Assembly (NCBI GenBank): GCA_009911305.1 | Contig: QXXC01000023.1 | Location: 1-64,000 of the forward strand | DNA: 64,000 bases | Direction of reading: 5' to 3' | DNA from: Clostridiaceae bacterium | Lineage (GTDB): Bacteria > Bacillota > Clostridia > Lachnospirales > Lachnospiraceae | Shown here: positions 1 to 8,580 of the stretch, piece after piece | Layout of the letters: every line of letters starts with the position of its first letter | Position numbering within the stretch: the stretch's first letter is position 1 | Notes under the pieces: model-generated | Told to the model about the DNA's origin: nothing | Database searches by the model: none | The model's input: only the letters and a program-made list of their open reading frames with translations | Translations under genes and position numbers: made by a program

Positions 1-3
1 CAT
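1..3 (-). CDS. Start codon of a gene running off the left edge
   Basis: On the minus strand the sequence ends with a GGAGG motif (plus positions 8-12) followed 4 bases later by an ATG whose complement occupies positions 1-3. This looks like the ribosome binding site and first codon of the next gene of the locus, whose body lies outside the window. Nothing can be said about its product. Confidence 0.4.
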
Positions 4-52
4 TATGCCTCCATTTGACTTTTTATAATGATATTATAACATACTTTATAAA

Positions 53-304
53 CTATGCGTTATTAATTATTCGATGTACTAGATTATTTCCATACGCGTA
101 ACCGCCGTTCTTTTGAGAGCGAATTACTACAACCGAATTATTTTCTGAAAATATACGATGAAGCTTTTCGTACGTATCATCGGTCGAACAATTGTCAACC
201 AGCACAATTTTTTCAAACATACCGATAGCATATGCATTGTCTGCTAACTGAATCGCAAGATCCGAATTATTATACGTTAAAATAACGATACTCGCTCCCA
301 TCAT
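53..304 (-). pseudogene. Truncated family 2 glycosyltransferase (N-terminal fragment)
   Basis: This encodes 83 residues that look like the first part of a GT-A fold, family 2 glycosyltransferase. They hold a start strand SIVILTYNN, the nucleotide-sugar motif VDNCSTDDT (DxS-type) and the N-G-G-Y-A-Y-G-N loop seen in rhamnosyl-type GT2 enzymes. Family members normally have 250-320 residues, so the protein stops just after the nucleotide-binding half and lacks the DXD-to-catalytic-base region. The chosen ATG overlaps the TGA of the FemAB gene (ATGA), as in coupled operon genes. A stop at 53-55 is followed by AT-rich DNA and a new start at the window edge, so the C-terminus is lost. It is probably non-functional. 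Confidence 0.6.
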
Positions 305-1436
305 CCCGCCGATATTCCTGTACTCTGATTCAAATCTGTCCATTTATGTATTTCCTGATCAATAATATCACTGTACTTCCCTTTTCCCGGATGTCTCAGC
401 CTTCTAGCCGCTGTAAACAGGGAATACATCCATGATCGTTCTGTGTTTTTAAACATGTATCCTTCCACAAGCTCTCCGCCAAAGGATTTTTTGAATGTCT
501 GAATATCATGATATTTACTGTCCCTGTCAACATTTATCCGGCAGCCGACCAGACTATGGCATTTAACTCCCTGTTCTTTAAAATCAAGAATCGCTCTCCA
601 CTGCAGATAATTCAGCGCGCCCGGAGAGGGTCTGTCGTTTGAGGCGCCAAACATATAGTACATCGTTCATAAAATAACTCATAATTTTTGTATTTCTTTA
701 TCAACGTATAATCAATATATAACGTTATTATTAAACTATGAGTTATTTAATGTTTGATATAATAGTAGCTCATTGCCTCATTCTTAATAAAGACAGCGCC
801 TCCCTGTATCGTCTGATCCTTCCAAGCTATATAAATCTGTGCATTTTCTCCCAGGCAATTCAGATAATCTCTGTATACCTCCTTCAGGTTGAGACGGATA
901 TTGCTGCGTTCCCATGTTTTAGAATCACATACCATGTAATCATCCAATAATTCAGCTCCTCCTTTCCTGATACTCACCCCGTCCTTCATAGCGCGCCGTA
1001 TCATGTTCCGGCACTTTCCAGTTAGATTTTTAAACAATTCCTCTTCCTCTAAAGACAAATCAATGATATAATTCCCAAATGGAATTCTCTTTGATCTTGT
1101 GGGATAAGCCCTGAAATTAGCGCCAGGATCCGTCTGATCCACCCAATATGCATACTGCTTCAACAGTTCCATTACTTGATCCAGAAAAATCTGTTCTTCT
1201 TCCTTATTAATAGAGCCGCAAAAATAGTAAGGCTCTGAAGGCATCTGGGCATATCTGAAAAACAGTTTTTTCCAGATTACCACCAAAAGAATTCCGTCCT
1301 CGTTTCCTGCATAGATGCAATCGTTTCCCCGCTTCTTTTCAAATCGTGCATATTCTTTCGTGTAAAATATATTTGCGCCGGAAAGTAATTCTTTCTGCAT
1401 ATCCCGCAGTTCATCAATACTTCTATATATAACCAA
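301..1436 (-). pseudogene. FemAB/FemX-like aminoacyltransferase interrupted by a MITE-like repeat
   Basis: Two reading frames together make one GNAT-fold FemAB-family protein of about 342 residues, a normal family length. The N-terminal part (to 763) contains the IDLS.EEEELFKNLTGKCRN helix region and GGAVFIKN. The C-terminal part (660 to 301) has YYMFGASN and ALNYLQWRAI. The gap is repeat A copy 1. Removing the repeat and one target copy restores an uninterrupted frame (M-S-Y-Y-M-F-G-A-S). Family members attach amino acids to peptidoglycan precursors or act in glycan loci; the substrate here is unknown. The likely start is the TTG at 1436, about 6 bases after an AGGTG motif, rather than the GTG at 1445. 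As it stands the protein is truncated. Confidence 0.8.
656..767. mobile_element. MITE-like repeat A, copy 1 (inside the FemAB gene)
   Basis: This AT-rich element has a 102 bp core (661-762) between two direct copies of TAGTA (656-660 and 763-767). The ends form imperfect inverted repeats centred on AAATAACTCATA near the left end and its complement near the right end. There is no coding capacity. It is clearly homologous to the copies at 7277-7378 and 13265-13366 but the most diverged of the three, so it may be the oldest or a separate subfamily. The flanking repeat is consistent with a 5 bp target duplication, although a TA duplication also fits. Confidence 0.8.
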
Positions 1437-1446
1437 AACAATCACC

Positions 1447-2517
1447 TCACAATTTCTGTGCTCTGATTTTTTGCAGAAATCCCTTAGCTATCTCTTTCAT
1501 TGTTACAAATTCCACATCTCCATATTGTCTTTTTACGATATCAATAAATGCTGCAAGGTTCTCAACCGAAGCCGAGCACCCAAATTTGGGATGCCCGATC
1601 AGAGAAATCACTGCATCTGTATTTTGATTTTCCTTCCGGTAATATACGAGCATTTTTTCCAGAACCTCATAATGAAGCGTATCAAAGGTAAACAGTACCG
1701 GATCACTCCACAAACGCTTTAGTTTTTCCAGAAACACCCCGCATTTTCCCATATCATATAAGCTCACCGGCGTCTGCTTCCCCTTAAAGGGCTCCAGTTT
1801 CAGCTTTCTGGGATACTTCATCAGACAGCATTTATAAATTTTATTCTGCAGCGTCCCAACCGGAATCTCATAAATTTCACCAGCCTCTTCAGAAACCGAC
1901 TGTTTGATGCCACTTTCAGCACTCATCCACCAGTTTGTTTCTTGTGGCGTATCTTTATAATCATAAAAATGGATTCCTGTATCGGATTTTGCCCCTTTAC
2001 ATACGCTGGAATCAATGACAATTCCATGAGCAGACAAGCTTCTCAGCAGTTCAGCTTCCGGCTGTAAACAGAATCCGCCTGCACGGAATGCGATGCACTT
2101 ATAATCCGGGGCGCACCTGCGCATCATCTCCGTCAGATAGCGACTGTTTTCATTCACAATATCGGTGATTGACGCCGCATGATTGTGAATTCGGTACAGA
2201 CGATTATCAAATATCCACTGAGCGCTGTCATTATCCCTGACAGCGCAATTCCAAAAAGGGTGGATATGAAGCTGTACATCATGCCCGTCCAAATACGCTC
2301 CAGCCAACTGCCTCTCTGCCAAATCCGGAAAATGATTCATGCCCTCTTTCCTGTAGCGGATGAGGGCTGAAGCATCTGCAAAAAAGGTTCCCTTTACCCT
2401 CTTTTCATTTAACATGTCAAGGTAGCGCTTAGCAGGCTGTATCAATATTTCTTCCTCACTCGCCTGCATGGTTCCAAAAAAGAGCTCATAATCAAACGTG
2501 ATGCACAGCTTAAGCAT
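1447..2517 (-). CDS. Polysaccharide deacetylase-like (NodB fold) protein
   Basis: This is a 356-residue protein with the hallmarks of a carbohydrate esterase family 4-like barrel: an acidic pair in TFDYE (residues 7-11), a metal-site HDVQLHIHP block (H79-D80, H84, H86) and an FRAGGF motif (R145). Enzymes of this fold remove N- or O-acetyl groups from surface glycans. There is no signal peptide, so it probably acts in the cytoplasm on a lipid-linked intermediate, or it belongs to a non-secreted branch of the family. It overlaps the upstream polymerase gene by 8 bases and ends 11 bases before the FemAB start, so it sits in the operon. The substrate is unknown. Confidence 0.75.
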   Translation of the reverse strand: MLKLCITFDYELFFGTMQASEEEILIQPAKRYLDMLNEKRVKGTFFADASALIRYRKEGMNHFPDLAERQLAGAYLDGHDVQLHIHPFWNCAVRDNDSAQWIFDNRLYRIHNHAASITDIVNENSRYLTEMMRRCAPDYKCIAFRAGGFCLQPEAELLRSLSAHGIVIDSSVCKGAKSDTGIHFYDYKDTPQETNWWMSAESGIKQSVSEEAGEIYEIPVGTLQNKIYKCCLMKYPRKLKLEPFKGKQTPVSLYDMGKCGVFLEKLKRLWSDPVLFTFDTLHYEVLEKMLVYYRKENQNTDAVISLIGHPKFGCSASVENLAAFIDIVKRQYGDVEFVTMKEIAKGFLQKIRAQKL

Positions 2518-3694
2518 ATTCAGCTCCTCTTTTCATAATATATTTTTTCGCTCTGGATAAGGAAAGGCCGAATAAATACCATACGCCTGGCCACCACCAG
2601 TAAACAAAAGAAAAAAACATTGGTACAAAACAGCCGGAGATGAAAATCAATATATATTCCTTTCCGCCTTCTCTCTTCTTAAATAACAATATAAAATTTG
2701 CAATTGAAAACCCAGCTACAAAGAGACCCAACAGCCCATAATCTGTAAAAATGTTTAATATAATATTGTGAGGATATATACCAAAAGCAGCGTCATAACC
2801 AGCAATTCCTCTTCCCAATATCAACTTCACAGGCGTCAAGCCGCTTATTGCCTGCCAGAGCAGGATATCCCTTCCGCTTGAAATACTTCCGATTGATATT
2901 TTATGAAGCGTCTTATCGATTGCCTCTATGTGAAGATGATATGTATCTAAGAATTCCGAAATAAACGTAAATACCGGTTTAATATTAAACAACAGCACGA
3001 TGCCCGCCAGCAATATTGTTACCGTAATATAATGAACCCACTTTTTTTTACATACAATTAAAAAATACAGTATAAAAAACGACAGGAAGGCCGCCAGGCT
3101 GCCCCGACCTGCCACATTAAGAAATGCCGCCGAAAATCTCATAAAAAAGCACAAAAAAAAGACCGCTTCTATCAATCTTTTCTGTTCCAGGCTTTGTATG
3201 CAGGCAATATACAGGCAGAACAAACCGGTAAGTACCGCAGGGCCAAATACAAACCCGTCCTCAGATAATAACTCAAATCCGTTGAACAACAGCATAAACA
3301 CGATTATAAAAACGGCGCACACTTTTATCACAGCCGTTTTATTTACATCTATCAGTGATAGGAGCAGACCTGCCGCGCCAACTGTAGCAAAGGATATCGC
3401 GTAATCAAACAATTCGTAGCTGGCGTTATAAAAAACGGATATACAAAAATACAGCAGGATTCCAAACCATATTGTCAGCAGCATCCCCGGTACCCTAAGC
3501 CTGTATAGAATAAAAATCAGGCACATAAGCCCAAGCAGTGCCATAAGATTTATATATGGAACCGGAATGATCCGGTTTAATATGTACGATATCAACGGAT
3601 ACTCCACCAGAAATGCCGCAAAAGCAATTCCTATTATTTCTTTACAAGGAATCGTTTTAATTTTCATATCTTTAACCATCCTGACCTTTTCCAT
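2510..3694 (-). CDS. O-antigen ligase/polymerase-like membrane protein (Wzy type)
   Basis: A 394-residue, strongly hydrophobic protein with about ten predicted membrane spans. It contains a short GRGSLAAFLS segment and a large loop with SGRDILLWQ, LGRGIAGYD and PHNIILNIFTDYG. The RG/H pattern and the PHN motif before a membrane span are typical of the O-antigen ligase/Wzy family that joins repeat units on the outer face of the membrane. It lies between a GT4 gene (23-base overlap) and the deacetylase gene (8-base overlap). A second polymerase-like protein is encoded at 17069-18484, so the two may have different linkages or one may be a ligase. Confidence 0.75.
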   Translation of the reverse strand: MEKVRMVKDMKIKTIPCKEIIGIAFAAFLVEYPLISYILNRIIPVPYINLMALLGLMCLIFILYRLRVPGMLLTIWFGILLYFCISVFYNASYELFDYAISFATVGAAGLLLSLIDVNKTAVIKVCAVFIIVFMLLFNGFELLSEDGFVFGPAVLTGLFCLYIACIQSLEQKRLIEAVFFLCFFMRFSAAFLNVAGRGSLAAFLSFFILYFLIVCKKKWVHYITVTILLAGIVLLFNIKPVFTFISEFLDTYHLHIEAIDKTLHKISIGSISSGRDILLWQAISGLTPVKLILGRGIAGYDAAFGIYPHNIILNIFTDYGLLGLFVAGFSIANFILLFKKREGGKEYILIFISGCFVPMFFSFVYWWWPGVWYLFGLSLSRAKKYIMKRGAEYA

Positions 3695-4820
3695 CCAACA
3701 TACGTTTCGCTATCACCGCGGGCTGAAACGCCGCGCAGGGAGCATATTCCCTTCTTTCGTCCATAAGCTCCAAAATGGAATTCCTAATCTCCGCCTCACG
3801 ATTTTCTGTAAAATAATATCTTCCGTATCTGTCAAATAAATGGTGAATCATATCTGCATATTCGCCATCCTTGATAACCAATACGGGACGGTTTACCGAT
3901 GCGTAATGATATATTTTTCCAGGTATCTGCCCTCCTCTGCGGTTTAAAATACAGACAAATAAATCCGTCTTTTGTTCAAACGCATCAATCTCTCCGCGCC
4001 CAAATATATGGATATGCTCCGTTCCCTCCAAATCCAGGTCACTGTCCCCCACGATATTTAAAACCACCTTGTCTTTAAGAGATCTGCATGCCTGATAGAA
4101 CGGCGTGATATTCCGTATATGGCTGTAATAAGCGCCAAAATATCCGATTGTAAAAACCTTATTTCCGGTTGGTTCAAATCTCTTTTCTCTGATATAGGGC
4201 ACGGGAAGATAGTTCATCCTGTCCGATAAATCGGCATATCTGCTTTTCTGTAATTGCAGAGTAACCGGAGAAACATAAAACACCTCGTCCGCCCGCCTTA
4301 CTATATTTTTTTCTATTCTCCTCAGGATAAACCCAGGATAAAGATACCGGTTCGTTATATCTGATGCCAGCGGATCCCCCCAATACTGAATCCATTTTTT
4401 ATATTTCAGTCCGGAACGAATAAACCTTTCAGCGGCAAGGTGAGAGGTTTTAGGGTCTGATGAGGATATAATCACATCATACTCCTGCTGCAAAAGCATA
4501 TCCTGTGTGATATTCCGTATTGAAAAATAGGAATAATCATAAATAAATACCTTTTTTATCATTCCCTTCAGCGCCTTCCAGAATAGATTCTGTTTTCTGG
4601 CCCCGGAACATTCGTTTTGTTTTCCGGCTCCTAACCTTATGATGTTCGCCTTTTCTATCACCGAAATATCATTTCCTCCTGTAAAGGATGGCTTCATGGG
4701 CATTACGAAATAATCAACCGAATGTCCCAATTCCAGAAATCCCTTTACCAGAGCTGTCATTCTGATATTCGAGGAAAAAAGAGTTTCTACAGGAGATAAA
4801 TAGATCACTAACAGTTTCAT
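3672..4820 (-). CDS. Family 4 glycosyltransferase
   Basis: A 382-residue GT-B fold protein with an N-terminal Rossmann start MKLLVIYLSPVET, an acceptor-side region with SSSDPKTSHLAAERF, and a C-terminal nucleotide-sugar domain beginning near FTIGYFGAYYSHIRN. The late segment IFGRGEIDAFEQ, followed by CILNRRGGQIPGKIYHY, occupies the place of the E-x7-E region of GT4 enzymes but is divergent. It is expected to add one sugar to the lipid-linked repeat unit at the inner membrane face. It overlaps its neighbours at both ends (4 bases upstream, 23 bases downstream), which indicates translational coupling. The donor sugar cannot be deduced. Confidence 0.75.
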   Translation of the reverse strand: MKLLVIYLSPVETLFSSNIRMTALVKGFLELGHSVDYFVMPMKPSFTGGNDISVIEKANIIRLGAGKQNECSGARKQNLFWKALKGMIKKVFIYDYSYFSIRNITQDMLLQQEYDVIISSSDPKTSHLAAERFIRSGLKYKKWIQYWGDPLASDITNRYLYPGFILRRIEKNIVRRADEVFYVSPVTLQLQKSRYADLSDRMNYLPVPYIREKRFEPTGNKVFTIGYFGAYYSHIRNITPFYQACRSLKDKVVLNIVGDSDLDLEGTEHIHIFGRGEIDAFEQKTDLFVCILNRRGGQIPGKIYHYASVNRPVLVIKDGEYADMIHHLFDRYGRYYFTENREAEIRNSILELMDERREYAPCAAFQPAVIAKRMLDGKGQDG

Positions 4821-5956
4821 GTCTGAACTCCTATCTGAGTCATGATTTGTTCCACACGTTTCGTGAGGCCGGAATTATAAACGCCCAAATCGATCCTGGA
4901 GCGGTTATCCCTGCACGACTGCACCAGGCTGTTATAAAAATCACAATCTGTTTTCAGCCTTTTGAGCGCCTCAGCCAGCTCGCTCCCATCCGTTGCAGAG
5001 ACGGAAACTCCTACATTCCATTTCTTCACGATCCGTTCCAGATATGTGCCTTTGGCCACGATAATTGGAACCTCGCATAAAACAGATTCATATAGCTTAT
5101 TCGGCAGCGCAACGCGTATATCCTTCAGGGAAGTGTCGTAGACTGAATAGATGCAGTCGCACATCTGATATAAGCCGGAAATTTCTTCATCATAATGATA
5201 AGGGCCCCTAAAATGCACATATTCTTTTCCCTTACAGTAATCCTTTATTTCCTGCTCCTCCCTGCTGTCCAGTCCCCCTCCTGCAAACATAACTGAGACA
5301 CTTGTTTTTCCAGCCGCATCCACCAGCATCTTTAACTGAGGAACAAAACGGATTACCCCTATGAAGCCAACTGTAAACCGGGAATGCATTACCTTTTTAT
5401 AATGCCTAAACGCTTCCGGAGACGGCACGTTATGGAATATAAATACCCTGTCCCTGGGAATCATTCTTGAATAATAGCAGTCATAAAACTTTTCAGAGGT
5501 CAGAACCAGCAGATCAACCTTTTTGCTGCAGAACTTTTCCAGATGATACAATCCCCCCTGCAGAACCTTGAAAGGAAGCTTACTCTGTTTTTCCATTAAC
5601 AGGTTATGAACATCTGCAATTTCATATATAATCCTGCATTTATAAAATAAACTGTATATCCATGCAATCAAAAGCATGTCTAAATTCCCGGTATAAATAC
5701 AATCCGGTTTCAATTTTTTCAATTGTCTCAGCGCCCTCATCGCAAAGATGCAGGTCTCCCGTACACGCTTTGTTGGTTCCGTCGGTGAAGCGGGTATATG
5801 AATCACATATCCGTTCTTCTCATTTTTATCCTGGTATAAACCGCTGTTTTTATTCCAGCACACATAGCCTACATCCCACTTTTCTCTTAAAACATAGATT
5901 CGTTTCCATGTTAAGGGCGCTGGAATGTATGACAGCAGAAATACTATTTTTTTCAT
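4817..5956 (-). CDS. Family 4 glycosyltransferase
   Basis: A 379-residue GT-B protein. The N-terminal half has MKKIVFLLSYIPAPLTWKR and DCIYTGNLDMLLIAW. The C-terminal half starts near FTVGFIGVIRFVPQ and contains HFRGPYHYDEEISGLY and ALPNKLYESVLCEVPIIV, the last matching the GT4 nucleotide-sugar binding region (N-K-L-Y-E). It is the first intact gene after the island of remnants and is preceded by the tail of an unrecognised protein whose stop lies 8 bases upstream. It is predicted to be cytoplasmic or membrane-associated and to add a sugar of the repeat unit. Confidence 0.75.
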   Translation of the reverse strand: MKKIVFLLSYIPAPLTWKRIYVLREKWDVGYVCWNKNSGLYQDKNEKNGYVIHIPASPTEPTKRVRETCIFAMRALRQLKKLKPDCIYTGNLDMLLIAWIYSLFYKCRIIYEIADVHNLLMEKQSKLPFKVLQGGLYHLEKFCSKKVDLLVLTSEKFYDCYYSRMIPRDRVFIFHNVPSPEAFRHYKKVMHSRFTVGFIGVIRFVPQLKMLVDAAGKTSVSVMFAGGGLDSREEQEIKDYCKGKEYVHFRGPYHYDEEISGLYQMCDCIYSVYDTSLKDIRVALPNKLYESVLCEVPIIVAKGTYLERIVKKWNVGVSVSATDGSELAEALKRLKTDCDFYNSLVQSCRDNRSRIDLGVYNSGLTKRVEQIMTQIGVQT

Positions 5957-5964
5957 ACGATCCC

Positions 5965-6173
5965 TCAGTTATTGTTCCGATCCGGATCCATCTCTATATG
6001 ATTTTTCCAGCCGAAACTTGCTTTAAACTTCAGTGTGTCCTCAACCGGGATCTGGGATATCTCTTTCCCATCCCATTTATGCACATTGCTTCTTATAATC
6101 ATCTTGTCAGCCGAAGATACTGTTAATCTATACGCCTCTATCCCGTATGCTTTGATAAAAATCCAAAAGTTTA
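5965..6173 (-). pseudogene. C-terminal remnant of an unrecognised protein
   Basis: A minus-strand open frame gives about 70 residues reading FWIFIKAYGIEAYRLTV, then MIIRSNVHKWDG and LKFKASFGWKNHIEM, before a stop 8 bases upstream of the GT4 start. The codon use and position suggest the 3' end of a polysaccharide-locus gene. It is cut near 6173, where a plus-strand nuclease fragment begins. I do not recognise the family. Confidence 0.4.
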
Positions 6174-6671
6174 GATTTTCATTCCGGCCTGATTGATGCG
6201 AATGTCACAGAGCCGGGGGATACATATGAGAAGCTGCCGGAATCCTTTGTCATTTTCATTACTGAAAATGATGTGATGGGGGCAGGGCTTCCCATCTACC
6301 ATATCAACCGCTTTGTAGAGGAAACCGGGAATCATTTTGGGGATGACGCCCATATTATCTATGTAAATTCACAGATCCAGGATGAAACCACATTGGGACG
6401 GCTCATGCATGACTTCTCATGCGCCGACCCGTCTGATATGAATTATAAGATACTGGCTGACAGGGTGCGCTACTTTAAAAGCGACGAGGAAGGAGTGTTG
6501 ATTATGTGCCGTATGCTGGAGGAAATGCGGAATGAAGCAGCGTTGGAAACAACAAAGGAATTTGCCCTCCGCCTGATCATCAGGGGGAAAGATACTCTCG
6601 AAGAGATTGCAGAAATCACCAAACTGCCGCTGGCAGAAATAAACCATTTAAAGGAAACACAGCAGATTTAG
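6174..6671 (+). pseudogene. 5'-truncated Rpn-type PD-(D/E)XK nuclease/transposase
   Basis: About 165 residues match the C-terminal two thirds of the Rpn family (recombination-promoting nuclease, PD-(D/E)XK transposase family), a group common in Firmicutes. Recognisable parts are DFHSGLIDANVTEPG, LPESFVIFITENDV, GLPIYHINRF and the final helix-rich tail TLEEIAEITKLPLAEI. The N-terminal nuclease core region is missing and there is no start codon at the junction near 6174. The frame is otherwise open to a stop at 6671. It is a dead fragment, oriented against the polysaccharide locus, and marks the left boundary of the island. Confidence 0.75.
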
Positions 6672-6785
6672 GAAGATTCTTTGCAGTCAACACCCCTGCT
6701 GCAGAACAGCGGGGTTGCTGACCCTCGCGGCAGTCGCCAAATGTGCATACAGGTATGCCCACCTGGTTCGTTGCCCGCGGGAATC

Positions 6786-6816
6786 AAAAAAGCCCCGGAG
6801 TAAACCAGAGCTTTTA
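6786..6816 (-). terminator. Rho-independent terminator
   Basis: On the minus strand AAAAGCTCTGG pairs with CCGGGGCTTTT (11 bp with two G-U wobbles) across a 6-base loop, and a run of six T follows. It lies about 35 bases past the stop of the small PIN-associated gene (6852), so it probably ended that operon. Confidence 0.6.
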
Positions 6817-6851
6817 AAGCATTCCCAAACAATATTTTCAATTTTAAAGTG

Positions 6852-7076
6852 TCAGATTCGTTTTCCCTTTCCCTTATGGGGGTGTTGTTTCGCGTATTCC
6901 AGAGCCTCTGCCCTGAACTGCCCGGAACCCATTTAATCAAAATACTCTCTCTGCCATGTTGTGTAATCAAAGCTTTCTCTCTTAATCATGGCAATAAAGC
7001 GCTCTGCATTTACGATCCCCAGCTTTTCAACCAGACAGGCCAGCCCCATGTCCATAATCTCCACCGTACTGTACAT
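6852..7076 (-). pseudogene. Small PIN-associated protein split by an in-frame TAA
   Basis: An ATG at 7076 opens a frame that reads MYSTVEIMDMGLACLVEKL, then TTWQREYFD, a TAA at 6933-6935, and continues in the same frame through FRAEALEYAKQHPHKGKG to a stop at 6852. Read through the stop it would be about 74 residues. It overlaps the stop of the PIN-domain remnant by one base (TAATG), so the two formed a coupled pair. I do not recognise a named family; the pairing with a PIN protein suggests a toxin-antitoxin-like or accessory role. The nonsense codon suggests decay. Confidence 0.55.
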
Positions 7077-7207
7077 TATATGCCTCCTTCCAGCCTTCTG
7101 ATAAATTCACATGGCGAAACCAGGCTTATCGAATCTGCCTAATATTTTAGCAGACTGTCGTCTGTTGTAATGAAATAATCATACCCTGCCAGAATAATAC
7201 GACTCAT
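7076..7207 (-). pseudogene. PIN-domain (VapC-like) C-terminal remnant with in-frame stop
   Basis: The frame reads RIILAGYDYFITTDDSLLKY, a TAG at 7139-7141, then SISLVSPCEFIRRLE and a stop overlapping the next ATG. The DYFITTDD segment is the conserved acidic block near the C-terminus of PIN-domain ribonucleases, and the S-P-x-E-F-I-R-R-L tail is also typical. The first two thirds of the domain, including the first catalytic aspartates, are absent, and repeat A copy 2 lies 70 bases upstream. It is a decayed toxin gene. Confidence 0.6.
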
Positions 7208-7276
7208 TGGAATTCATAAAATCACTGTTCGTCTGTCTCTTTTGGAGAAGCCGTGTAAGTAAAAATTATACTATTA

Positions 7277-7378
7277 CATCGTTCATAAAGCAACTCATAA
7301 TATTTGTATTGCTTTATCAACGGATTATCAATAAATGGCGTAAATGCAAAACTATGAGCTATTTATTGTCTGCTATAC
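7277..7378. mobile_element. MITE-like repeat A, copy 2
   Basis: A 102 bp copy nearly identical to the one at 13265-13366. It carries the same left end CATCGTTCATAAAGCAACTC and right end ATTGTCTGCTATAC, with ends that are imperfect inverted complements of each other. The flanks are TATTA on the left and TATAC on the right, so only TA is shared and a clean 5 bp duplication is not seen here. It lies between the PIN remnant and the RelE-type module. Confidence 0.8.
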
Positions 7379-7476
7379 TATACTTTCAGGATGGTTTCAA
7401 TTAGGAACTATTAAGAAATAACCTTTTGAAATAACTTTTAATAGTGCGCAGGATTTTTCTTCGGGAGCGCTACTCA

Positions 7477-7509
7477 AAAATCAGGCGCAGCGAGATTCCG
7501 AGAGCACAT
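7477..7509. repeat. 33 bp dispersed repeat C, copy 1
   Basis: A 33 bp sequence starting AAAATCAGGCGCAG and ending CCGAGAGCACAT. Its reverse complement occurs at 13217-13249 with a single mismatch. It sits immediately upstream of the antitoxin start, preceded by GGATTTTT that can pair with its AAAAATC start, so it may form a hairpin. Confidence 0.7.
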
Positions 7510-7531
7510 AACCATGAAAAGAGGCTTTTCC

Positions 7532-7774
7532 ATGAGCACTTTAGAGGCAATCATATCTATGCTTGAAGCAATGCCAGAGGACGCAAGAATTAAGGTCATG
7601 AAATTCACCCAAAAACTGTTCACATCCCAAAAAACCGCAACCCCATTCGTCGCTGTCGGCCGGGAACTAATCCTTTCCGACCTTGTAGAATCACGTCATC
7701 AGATTTCCGACGGCCAGGGCCTTGACATGGAAGATGCACCGAAACAGATGGGAAAAGATAATGGATTCATTTGA
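7532..7774 (+). CDS. Antitoxin-like protein of a RelE/ParE-type module
   Basis: An 80-residue protein (MSTLEAIISMLEAM start) that is acidic overall, with an N-terminal helix pair and a C-terminal tail ending in GLDMEDAPKQMGKDNGFI. It matches the general form of a short antitoxin placed before a RelE/ParE toxin: the last 14 bases overlap the toxin start at 7761. The start at 7532 was chosen over the ATG at 7514 because AAGAGG lies 7-8 bases before it. The partner toxin carries a nonsense codon, so the antitoxin may be an orphan. The DNA-binding fold could not be assigned. Confidence 0.55.
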   Translation: MSTLEAIISMLEAMPEDARIKVMKFTQKLFTSQKTATPFVAVGRELILSDLVESRHQISDGQGLDMEDAPKQMGKDNGFI

Positions 7775-8093
7775 AGTGATCATCTCGCAAAAAGCGCTGT
7801 CCCAACTAAACGGTTATATAGACTACCTGCAGTACACCCTGCTGAATGACCAGGACGTCCGCAGTATATAGCCGGACGCTCTGGAAACGTGGGATCAACT
7901 TTCAAAAGCCGCCGGCAGCCTGAAATTCTGTGCTCTTCCTTATCTGAGAAAGCATGGGTACCACATCATCCATTTCATGTGGCGCGGCTACCTCATGCTT
8001 TACCAGATGGAAGGTACAACTGTTTATGTGGATGCAATATACCATCAACTCCAGGATTATGAAAATATTTTTGCCAATGAATTAAGCCAATAA
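7761..8093 (+). pseudogene. RelE/ParE-superfamily toxin with amber codon 37
   Basis: An ATG at 7761 opens MDSFEVIISQKALSQLNGYI, and the frame runs to TAA at 8091-8093 (110 codons) with one internal TAG at 7869-7871. Read through it, the downstream half LRKHGYHIIHFMWRGYLMLY and VYVDAIYHQLQDYENIF has the strand pattern and C-terminal basic/His surface of the RelE/ParE ribosome- or gyrase-targeting toxins. The overlap with the antitoxin gene supports the assignment. The single nonsense change truncates the toxin to 36 residues and probably inactivates it, unless suppressed or a base error. Confidence 0.7.
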
Positions 8094-8231
8094 GGTTCGA
8101 ACAGGAGGCCTCCTACGCCACTTATTCCGAAAAGATAATTATCCCGAAAAATCATATCCGAGAGCCTGTTACAAAATGCTTTGGCAATGAATTTTCGGTA
8201 TAACTGTGTATCCTGATGATGAAACTCATAA

Positions 8232-8408
8232 CTGATTCATCATTGGAGCGCCCCGTATTTCGGATACTATGACAGTGCGCCCATCACCTGCATCTTCCGT
8301 AAATACCAGAAAAAAGCAGGGTTAAGCCATGCGGCCGGGGATAGGAAGACGCTTCACGGCATGAGGCGCGGTATTGGAACACGTATAGCAGGAAAAAAAG
8401 CTGGATAA
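8232..8408 (+). pseudogene. Tyrosine recombinase fragment
   Basis: A 58-residue open frame reads WSAPYFGYYDSAPIT, then KTLHGMRRGIGTRIAGKK before a stop. The H-G-x-R-R block resembles the H-x-x-R box of phage/transposon tyrosine recombinases. It lacks both ends of the catalytic domain. A second, non-overlapping recombinase-like piece follows at once in another context, so these are relics of past integration events. Confidence 0.5.
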
Positions 8409-8411
8409 ATA

Positions 8412-8580
8412 TCTTTTTTATATTGACCGCAAAGGCAACAGGCCGCAAATGTCTATCGATAATGTAGCGAAATTTGTTTTGCTCTATGGTAAAAGCGCAT
8501 ATGAAATATCGTCAGATGTATCAGAACACCTGTATTCTCATATATGCTTTATGTATGCAAGGGCTTCCCTGCGCATATCT
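8412..8580 (+). pseudogene. Second tyrosine recombinase-like fragment
   Basis: The plus strand reads YIDRKGNRPQMSIDNVAKFV, then YEISSDVSEHLYSHICF and MYARASL. This aligns by eye with the part of XerC/D-like integrases that leads to the conserved H-x-x-R (usually HLYPHLFRHSRA), here degraded to SHICFMYARA. The catalytic arginine of that box is lost. The downstream sequence switches to the antisense of a pyruvyltransferase remnant near 8560-8580. Confidence 0.45.

Noticed and set aside
6668..6970. 100-codon minus-strand ORF
   Set aside because: It reads across the terminator and in a different frame from the recognisable small PIN-associated protein.
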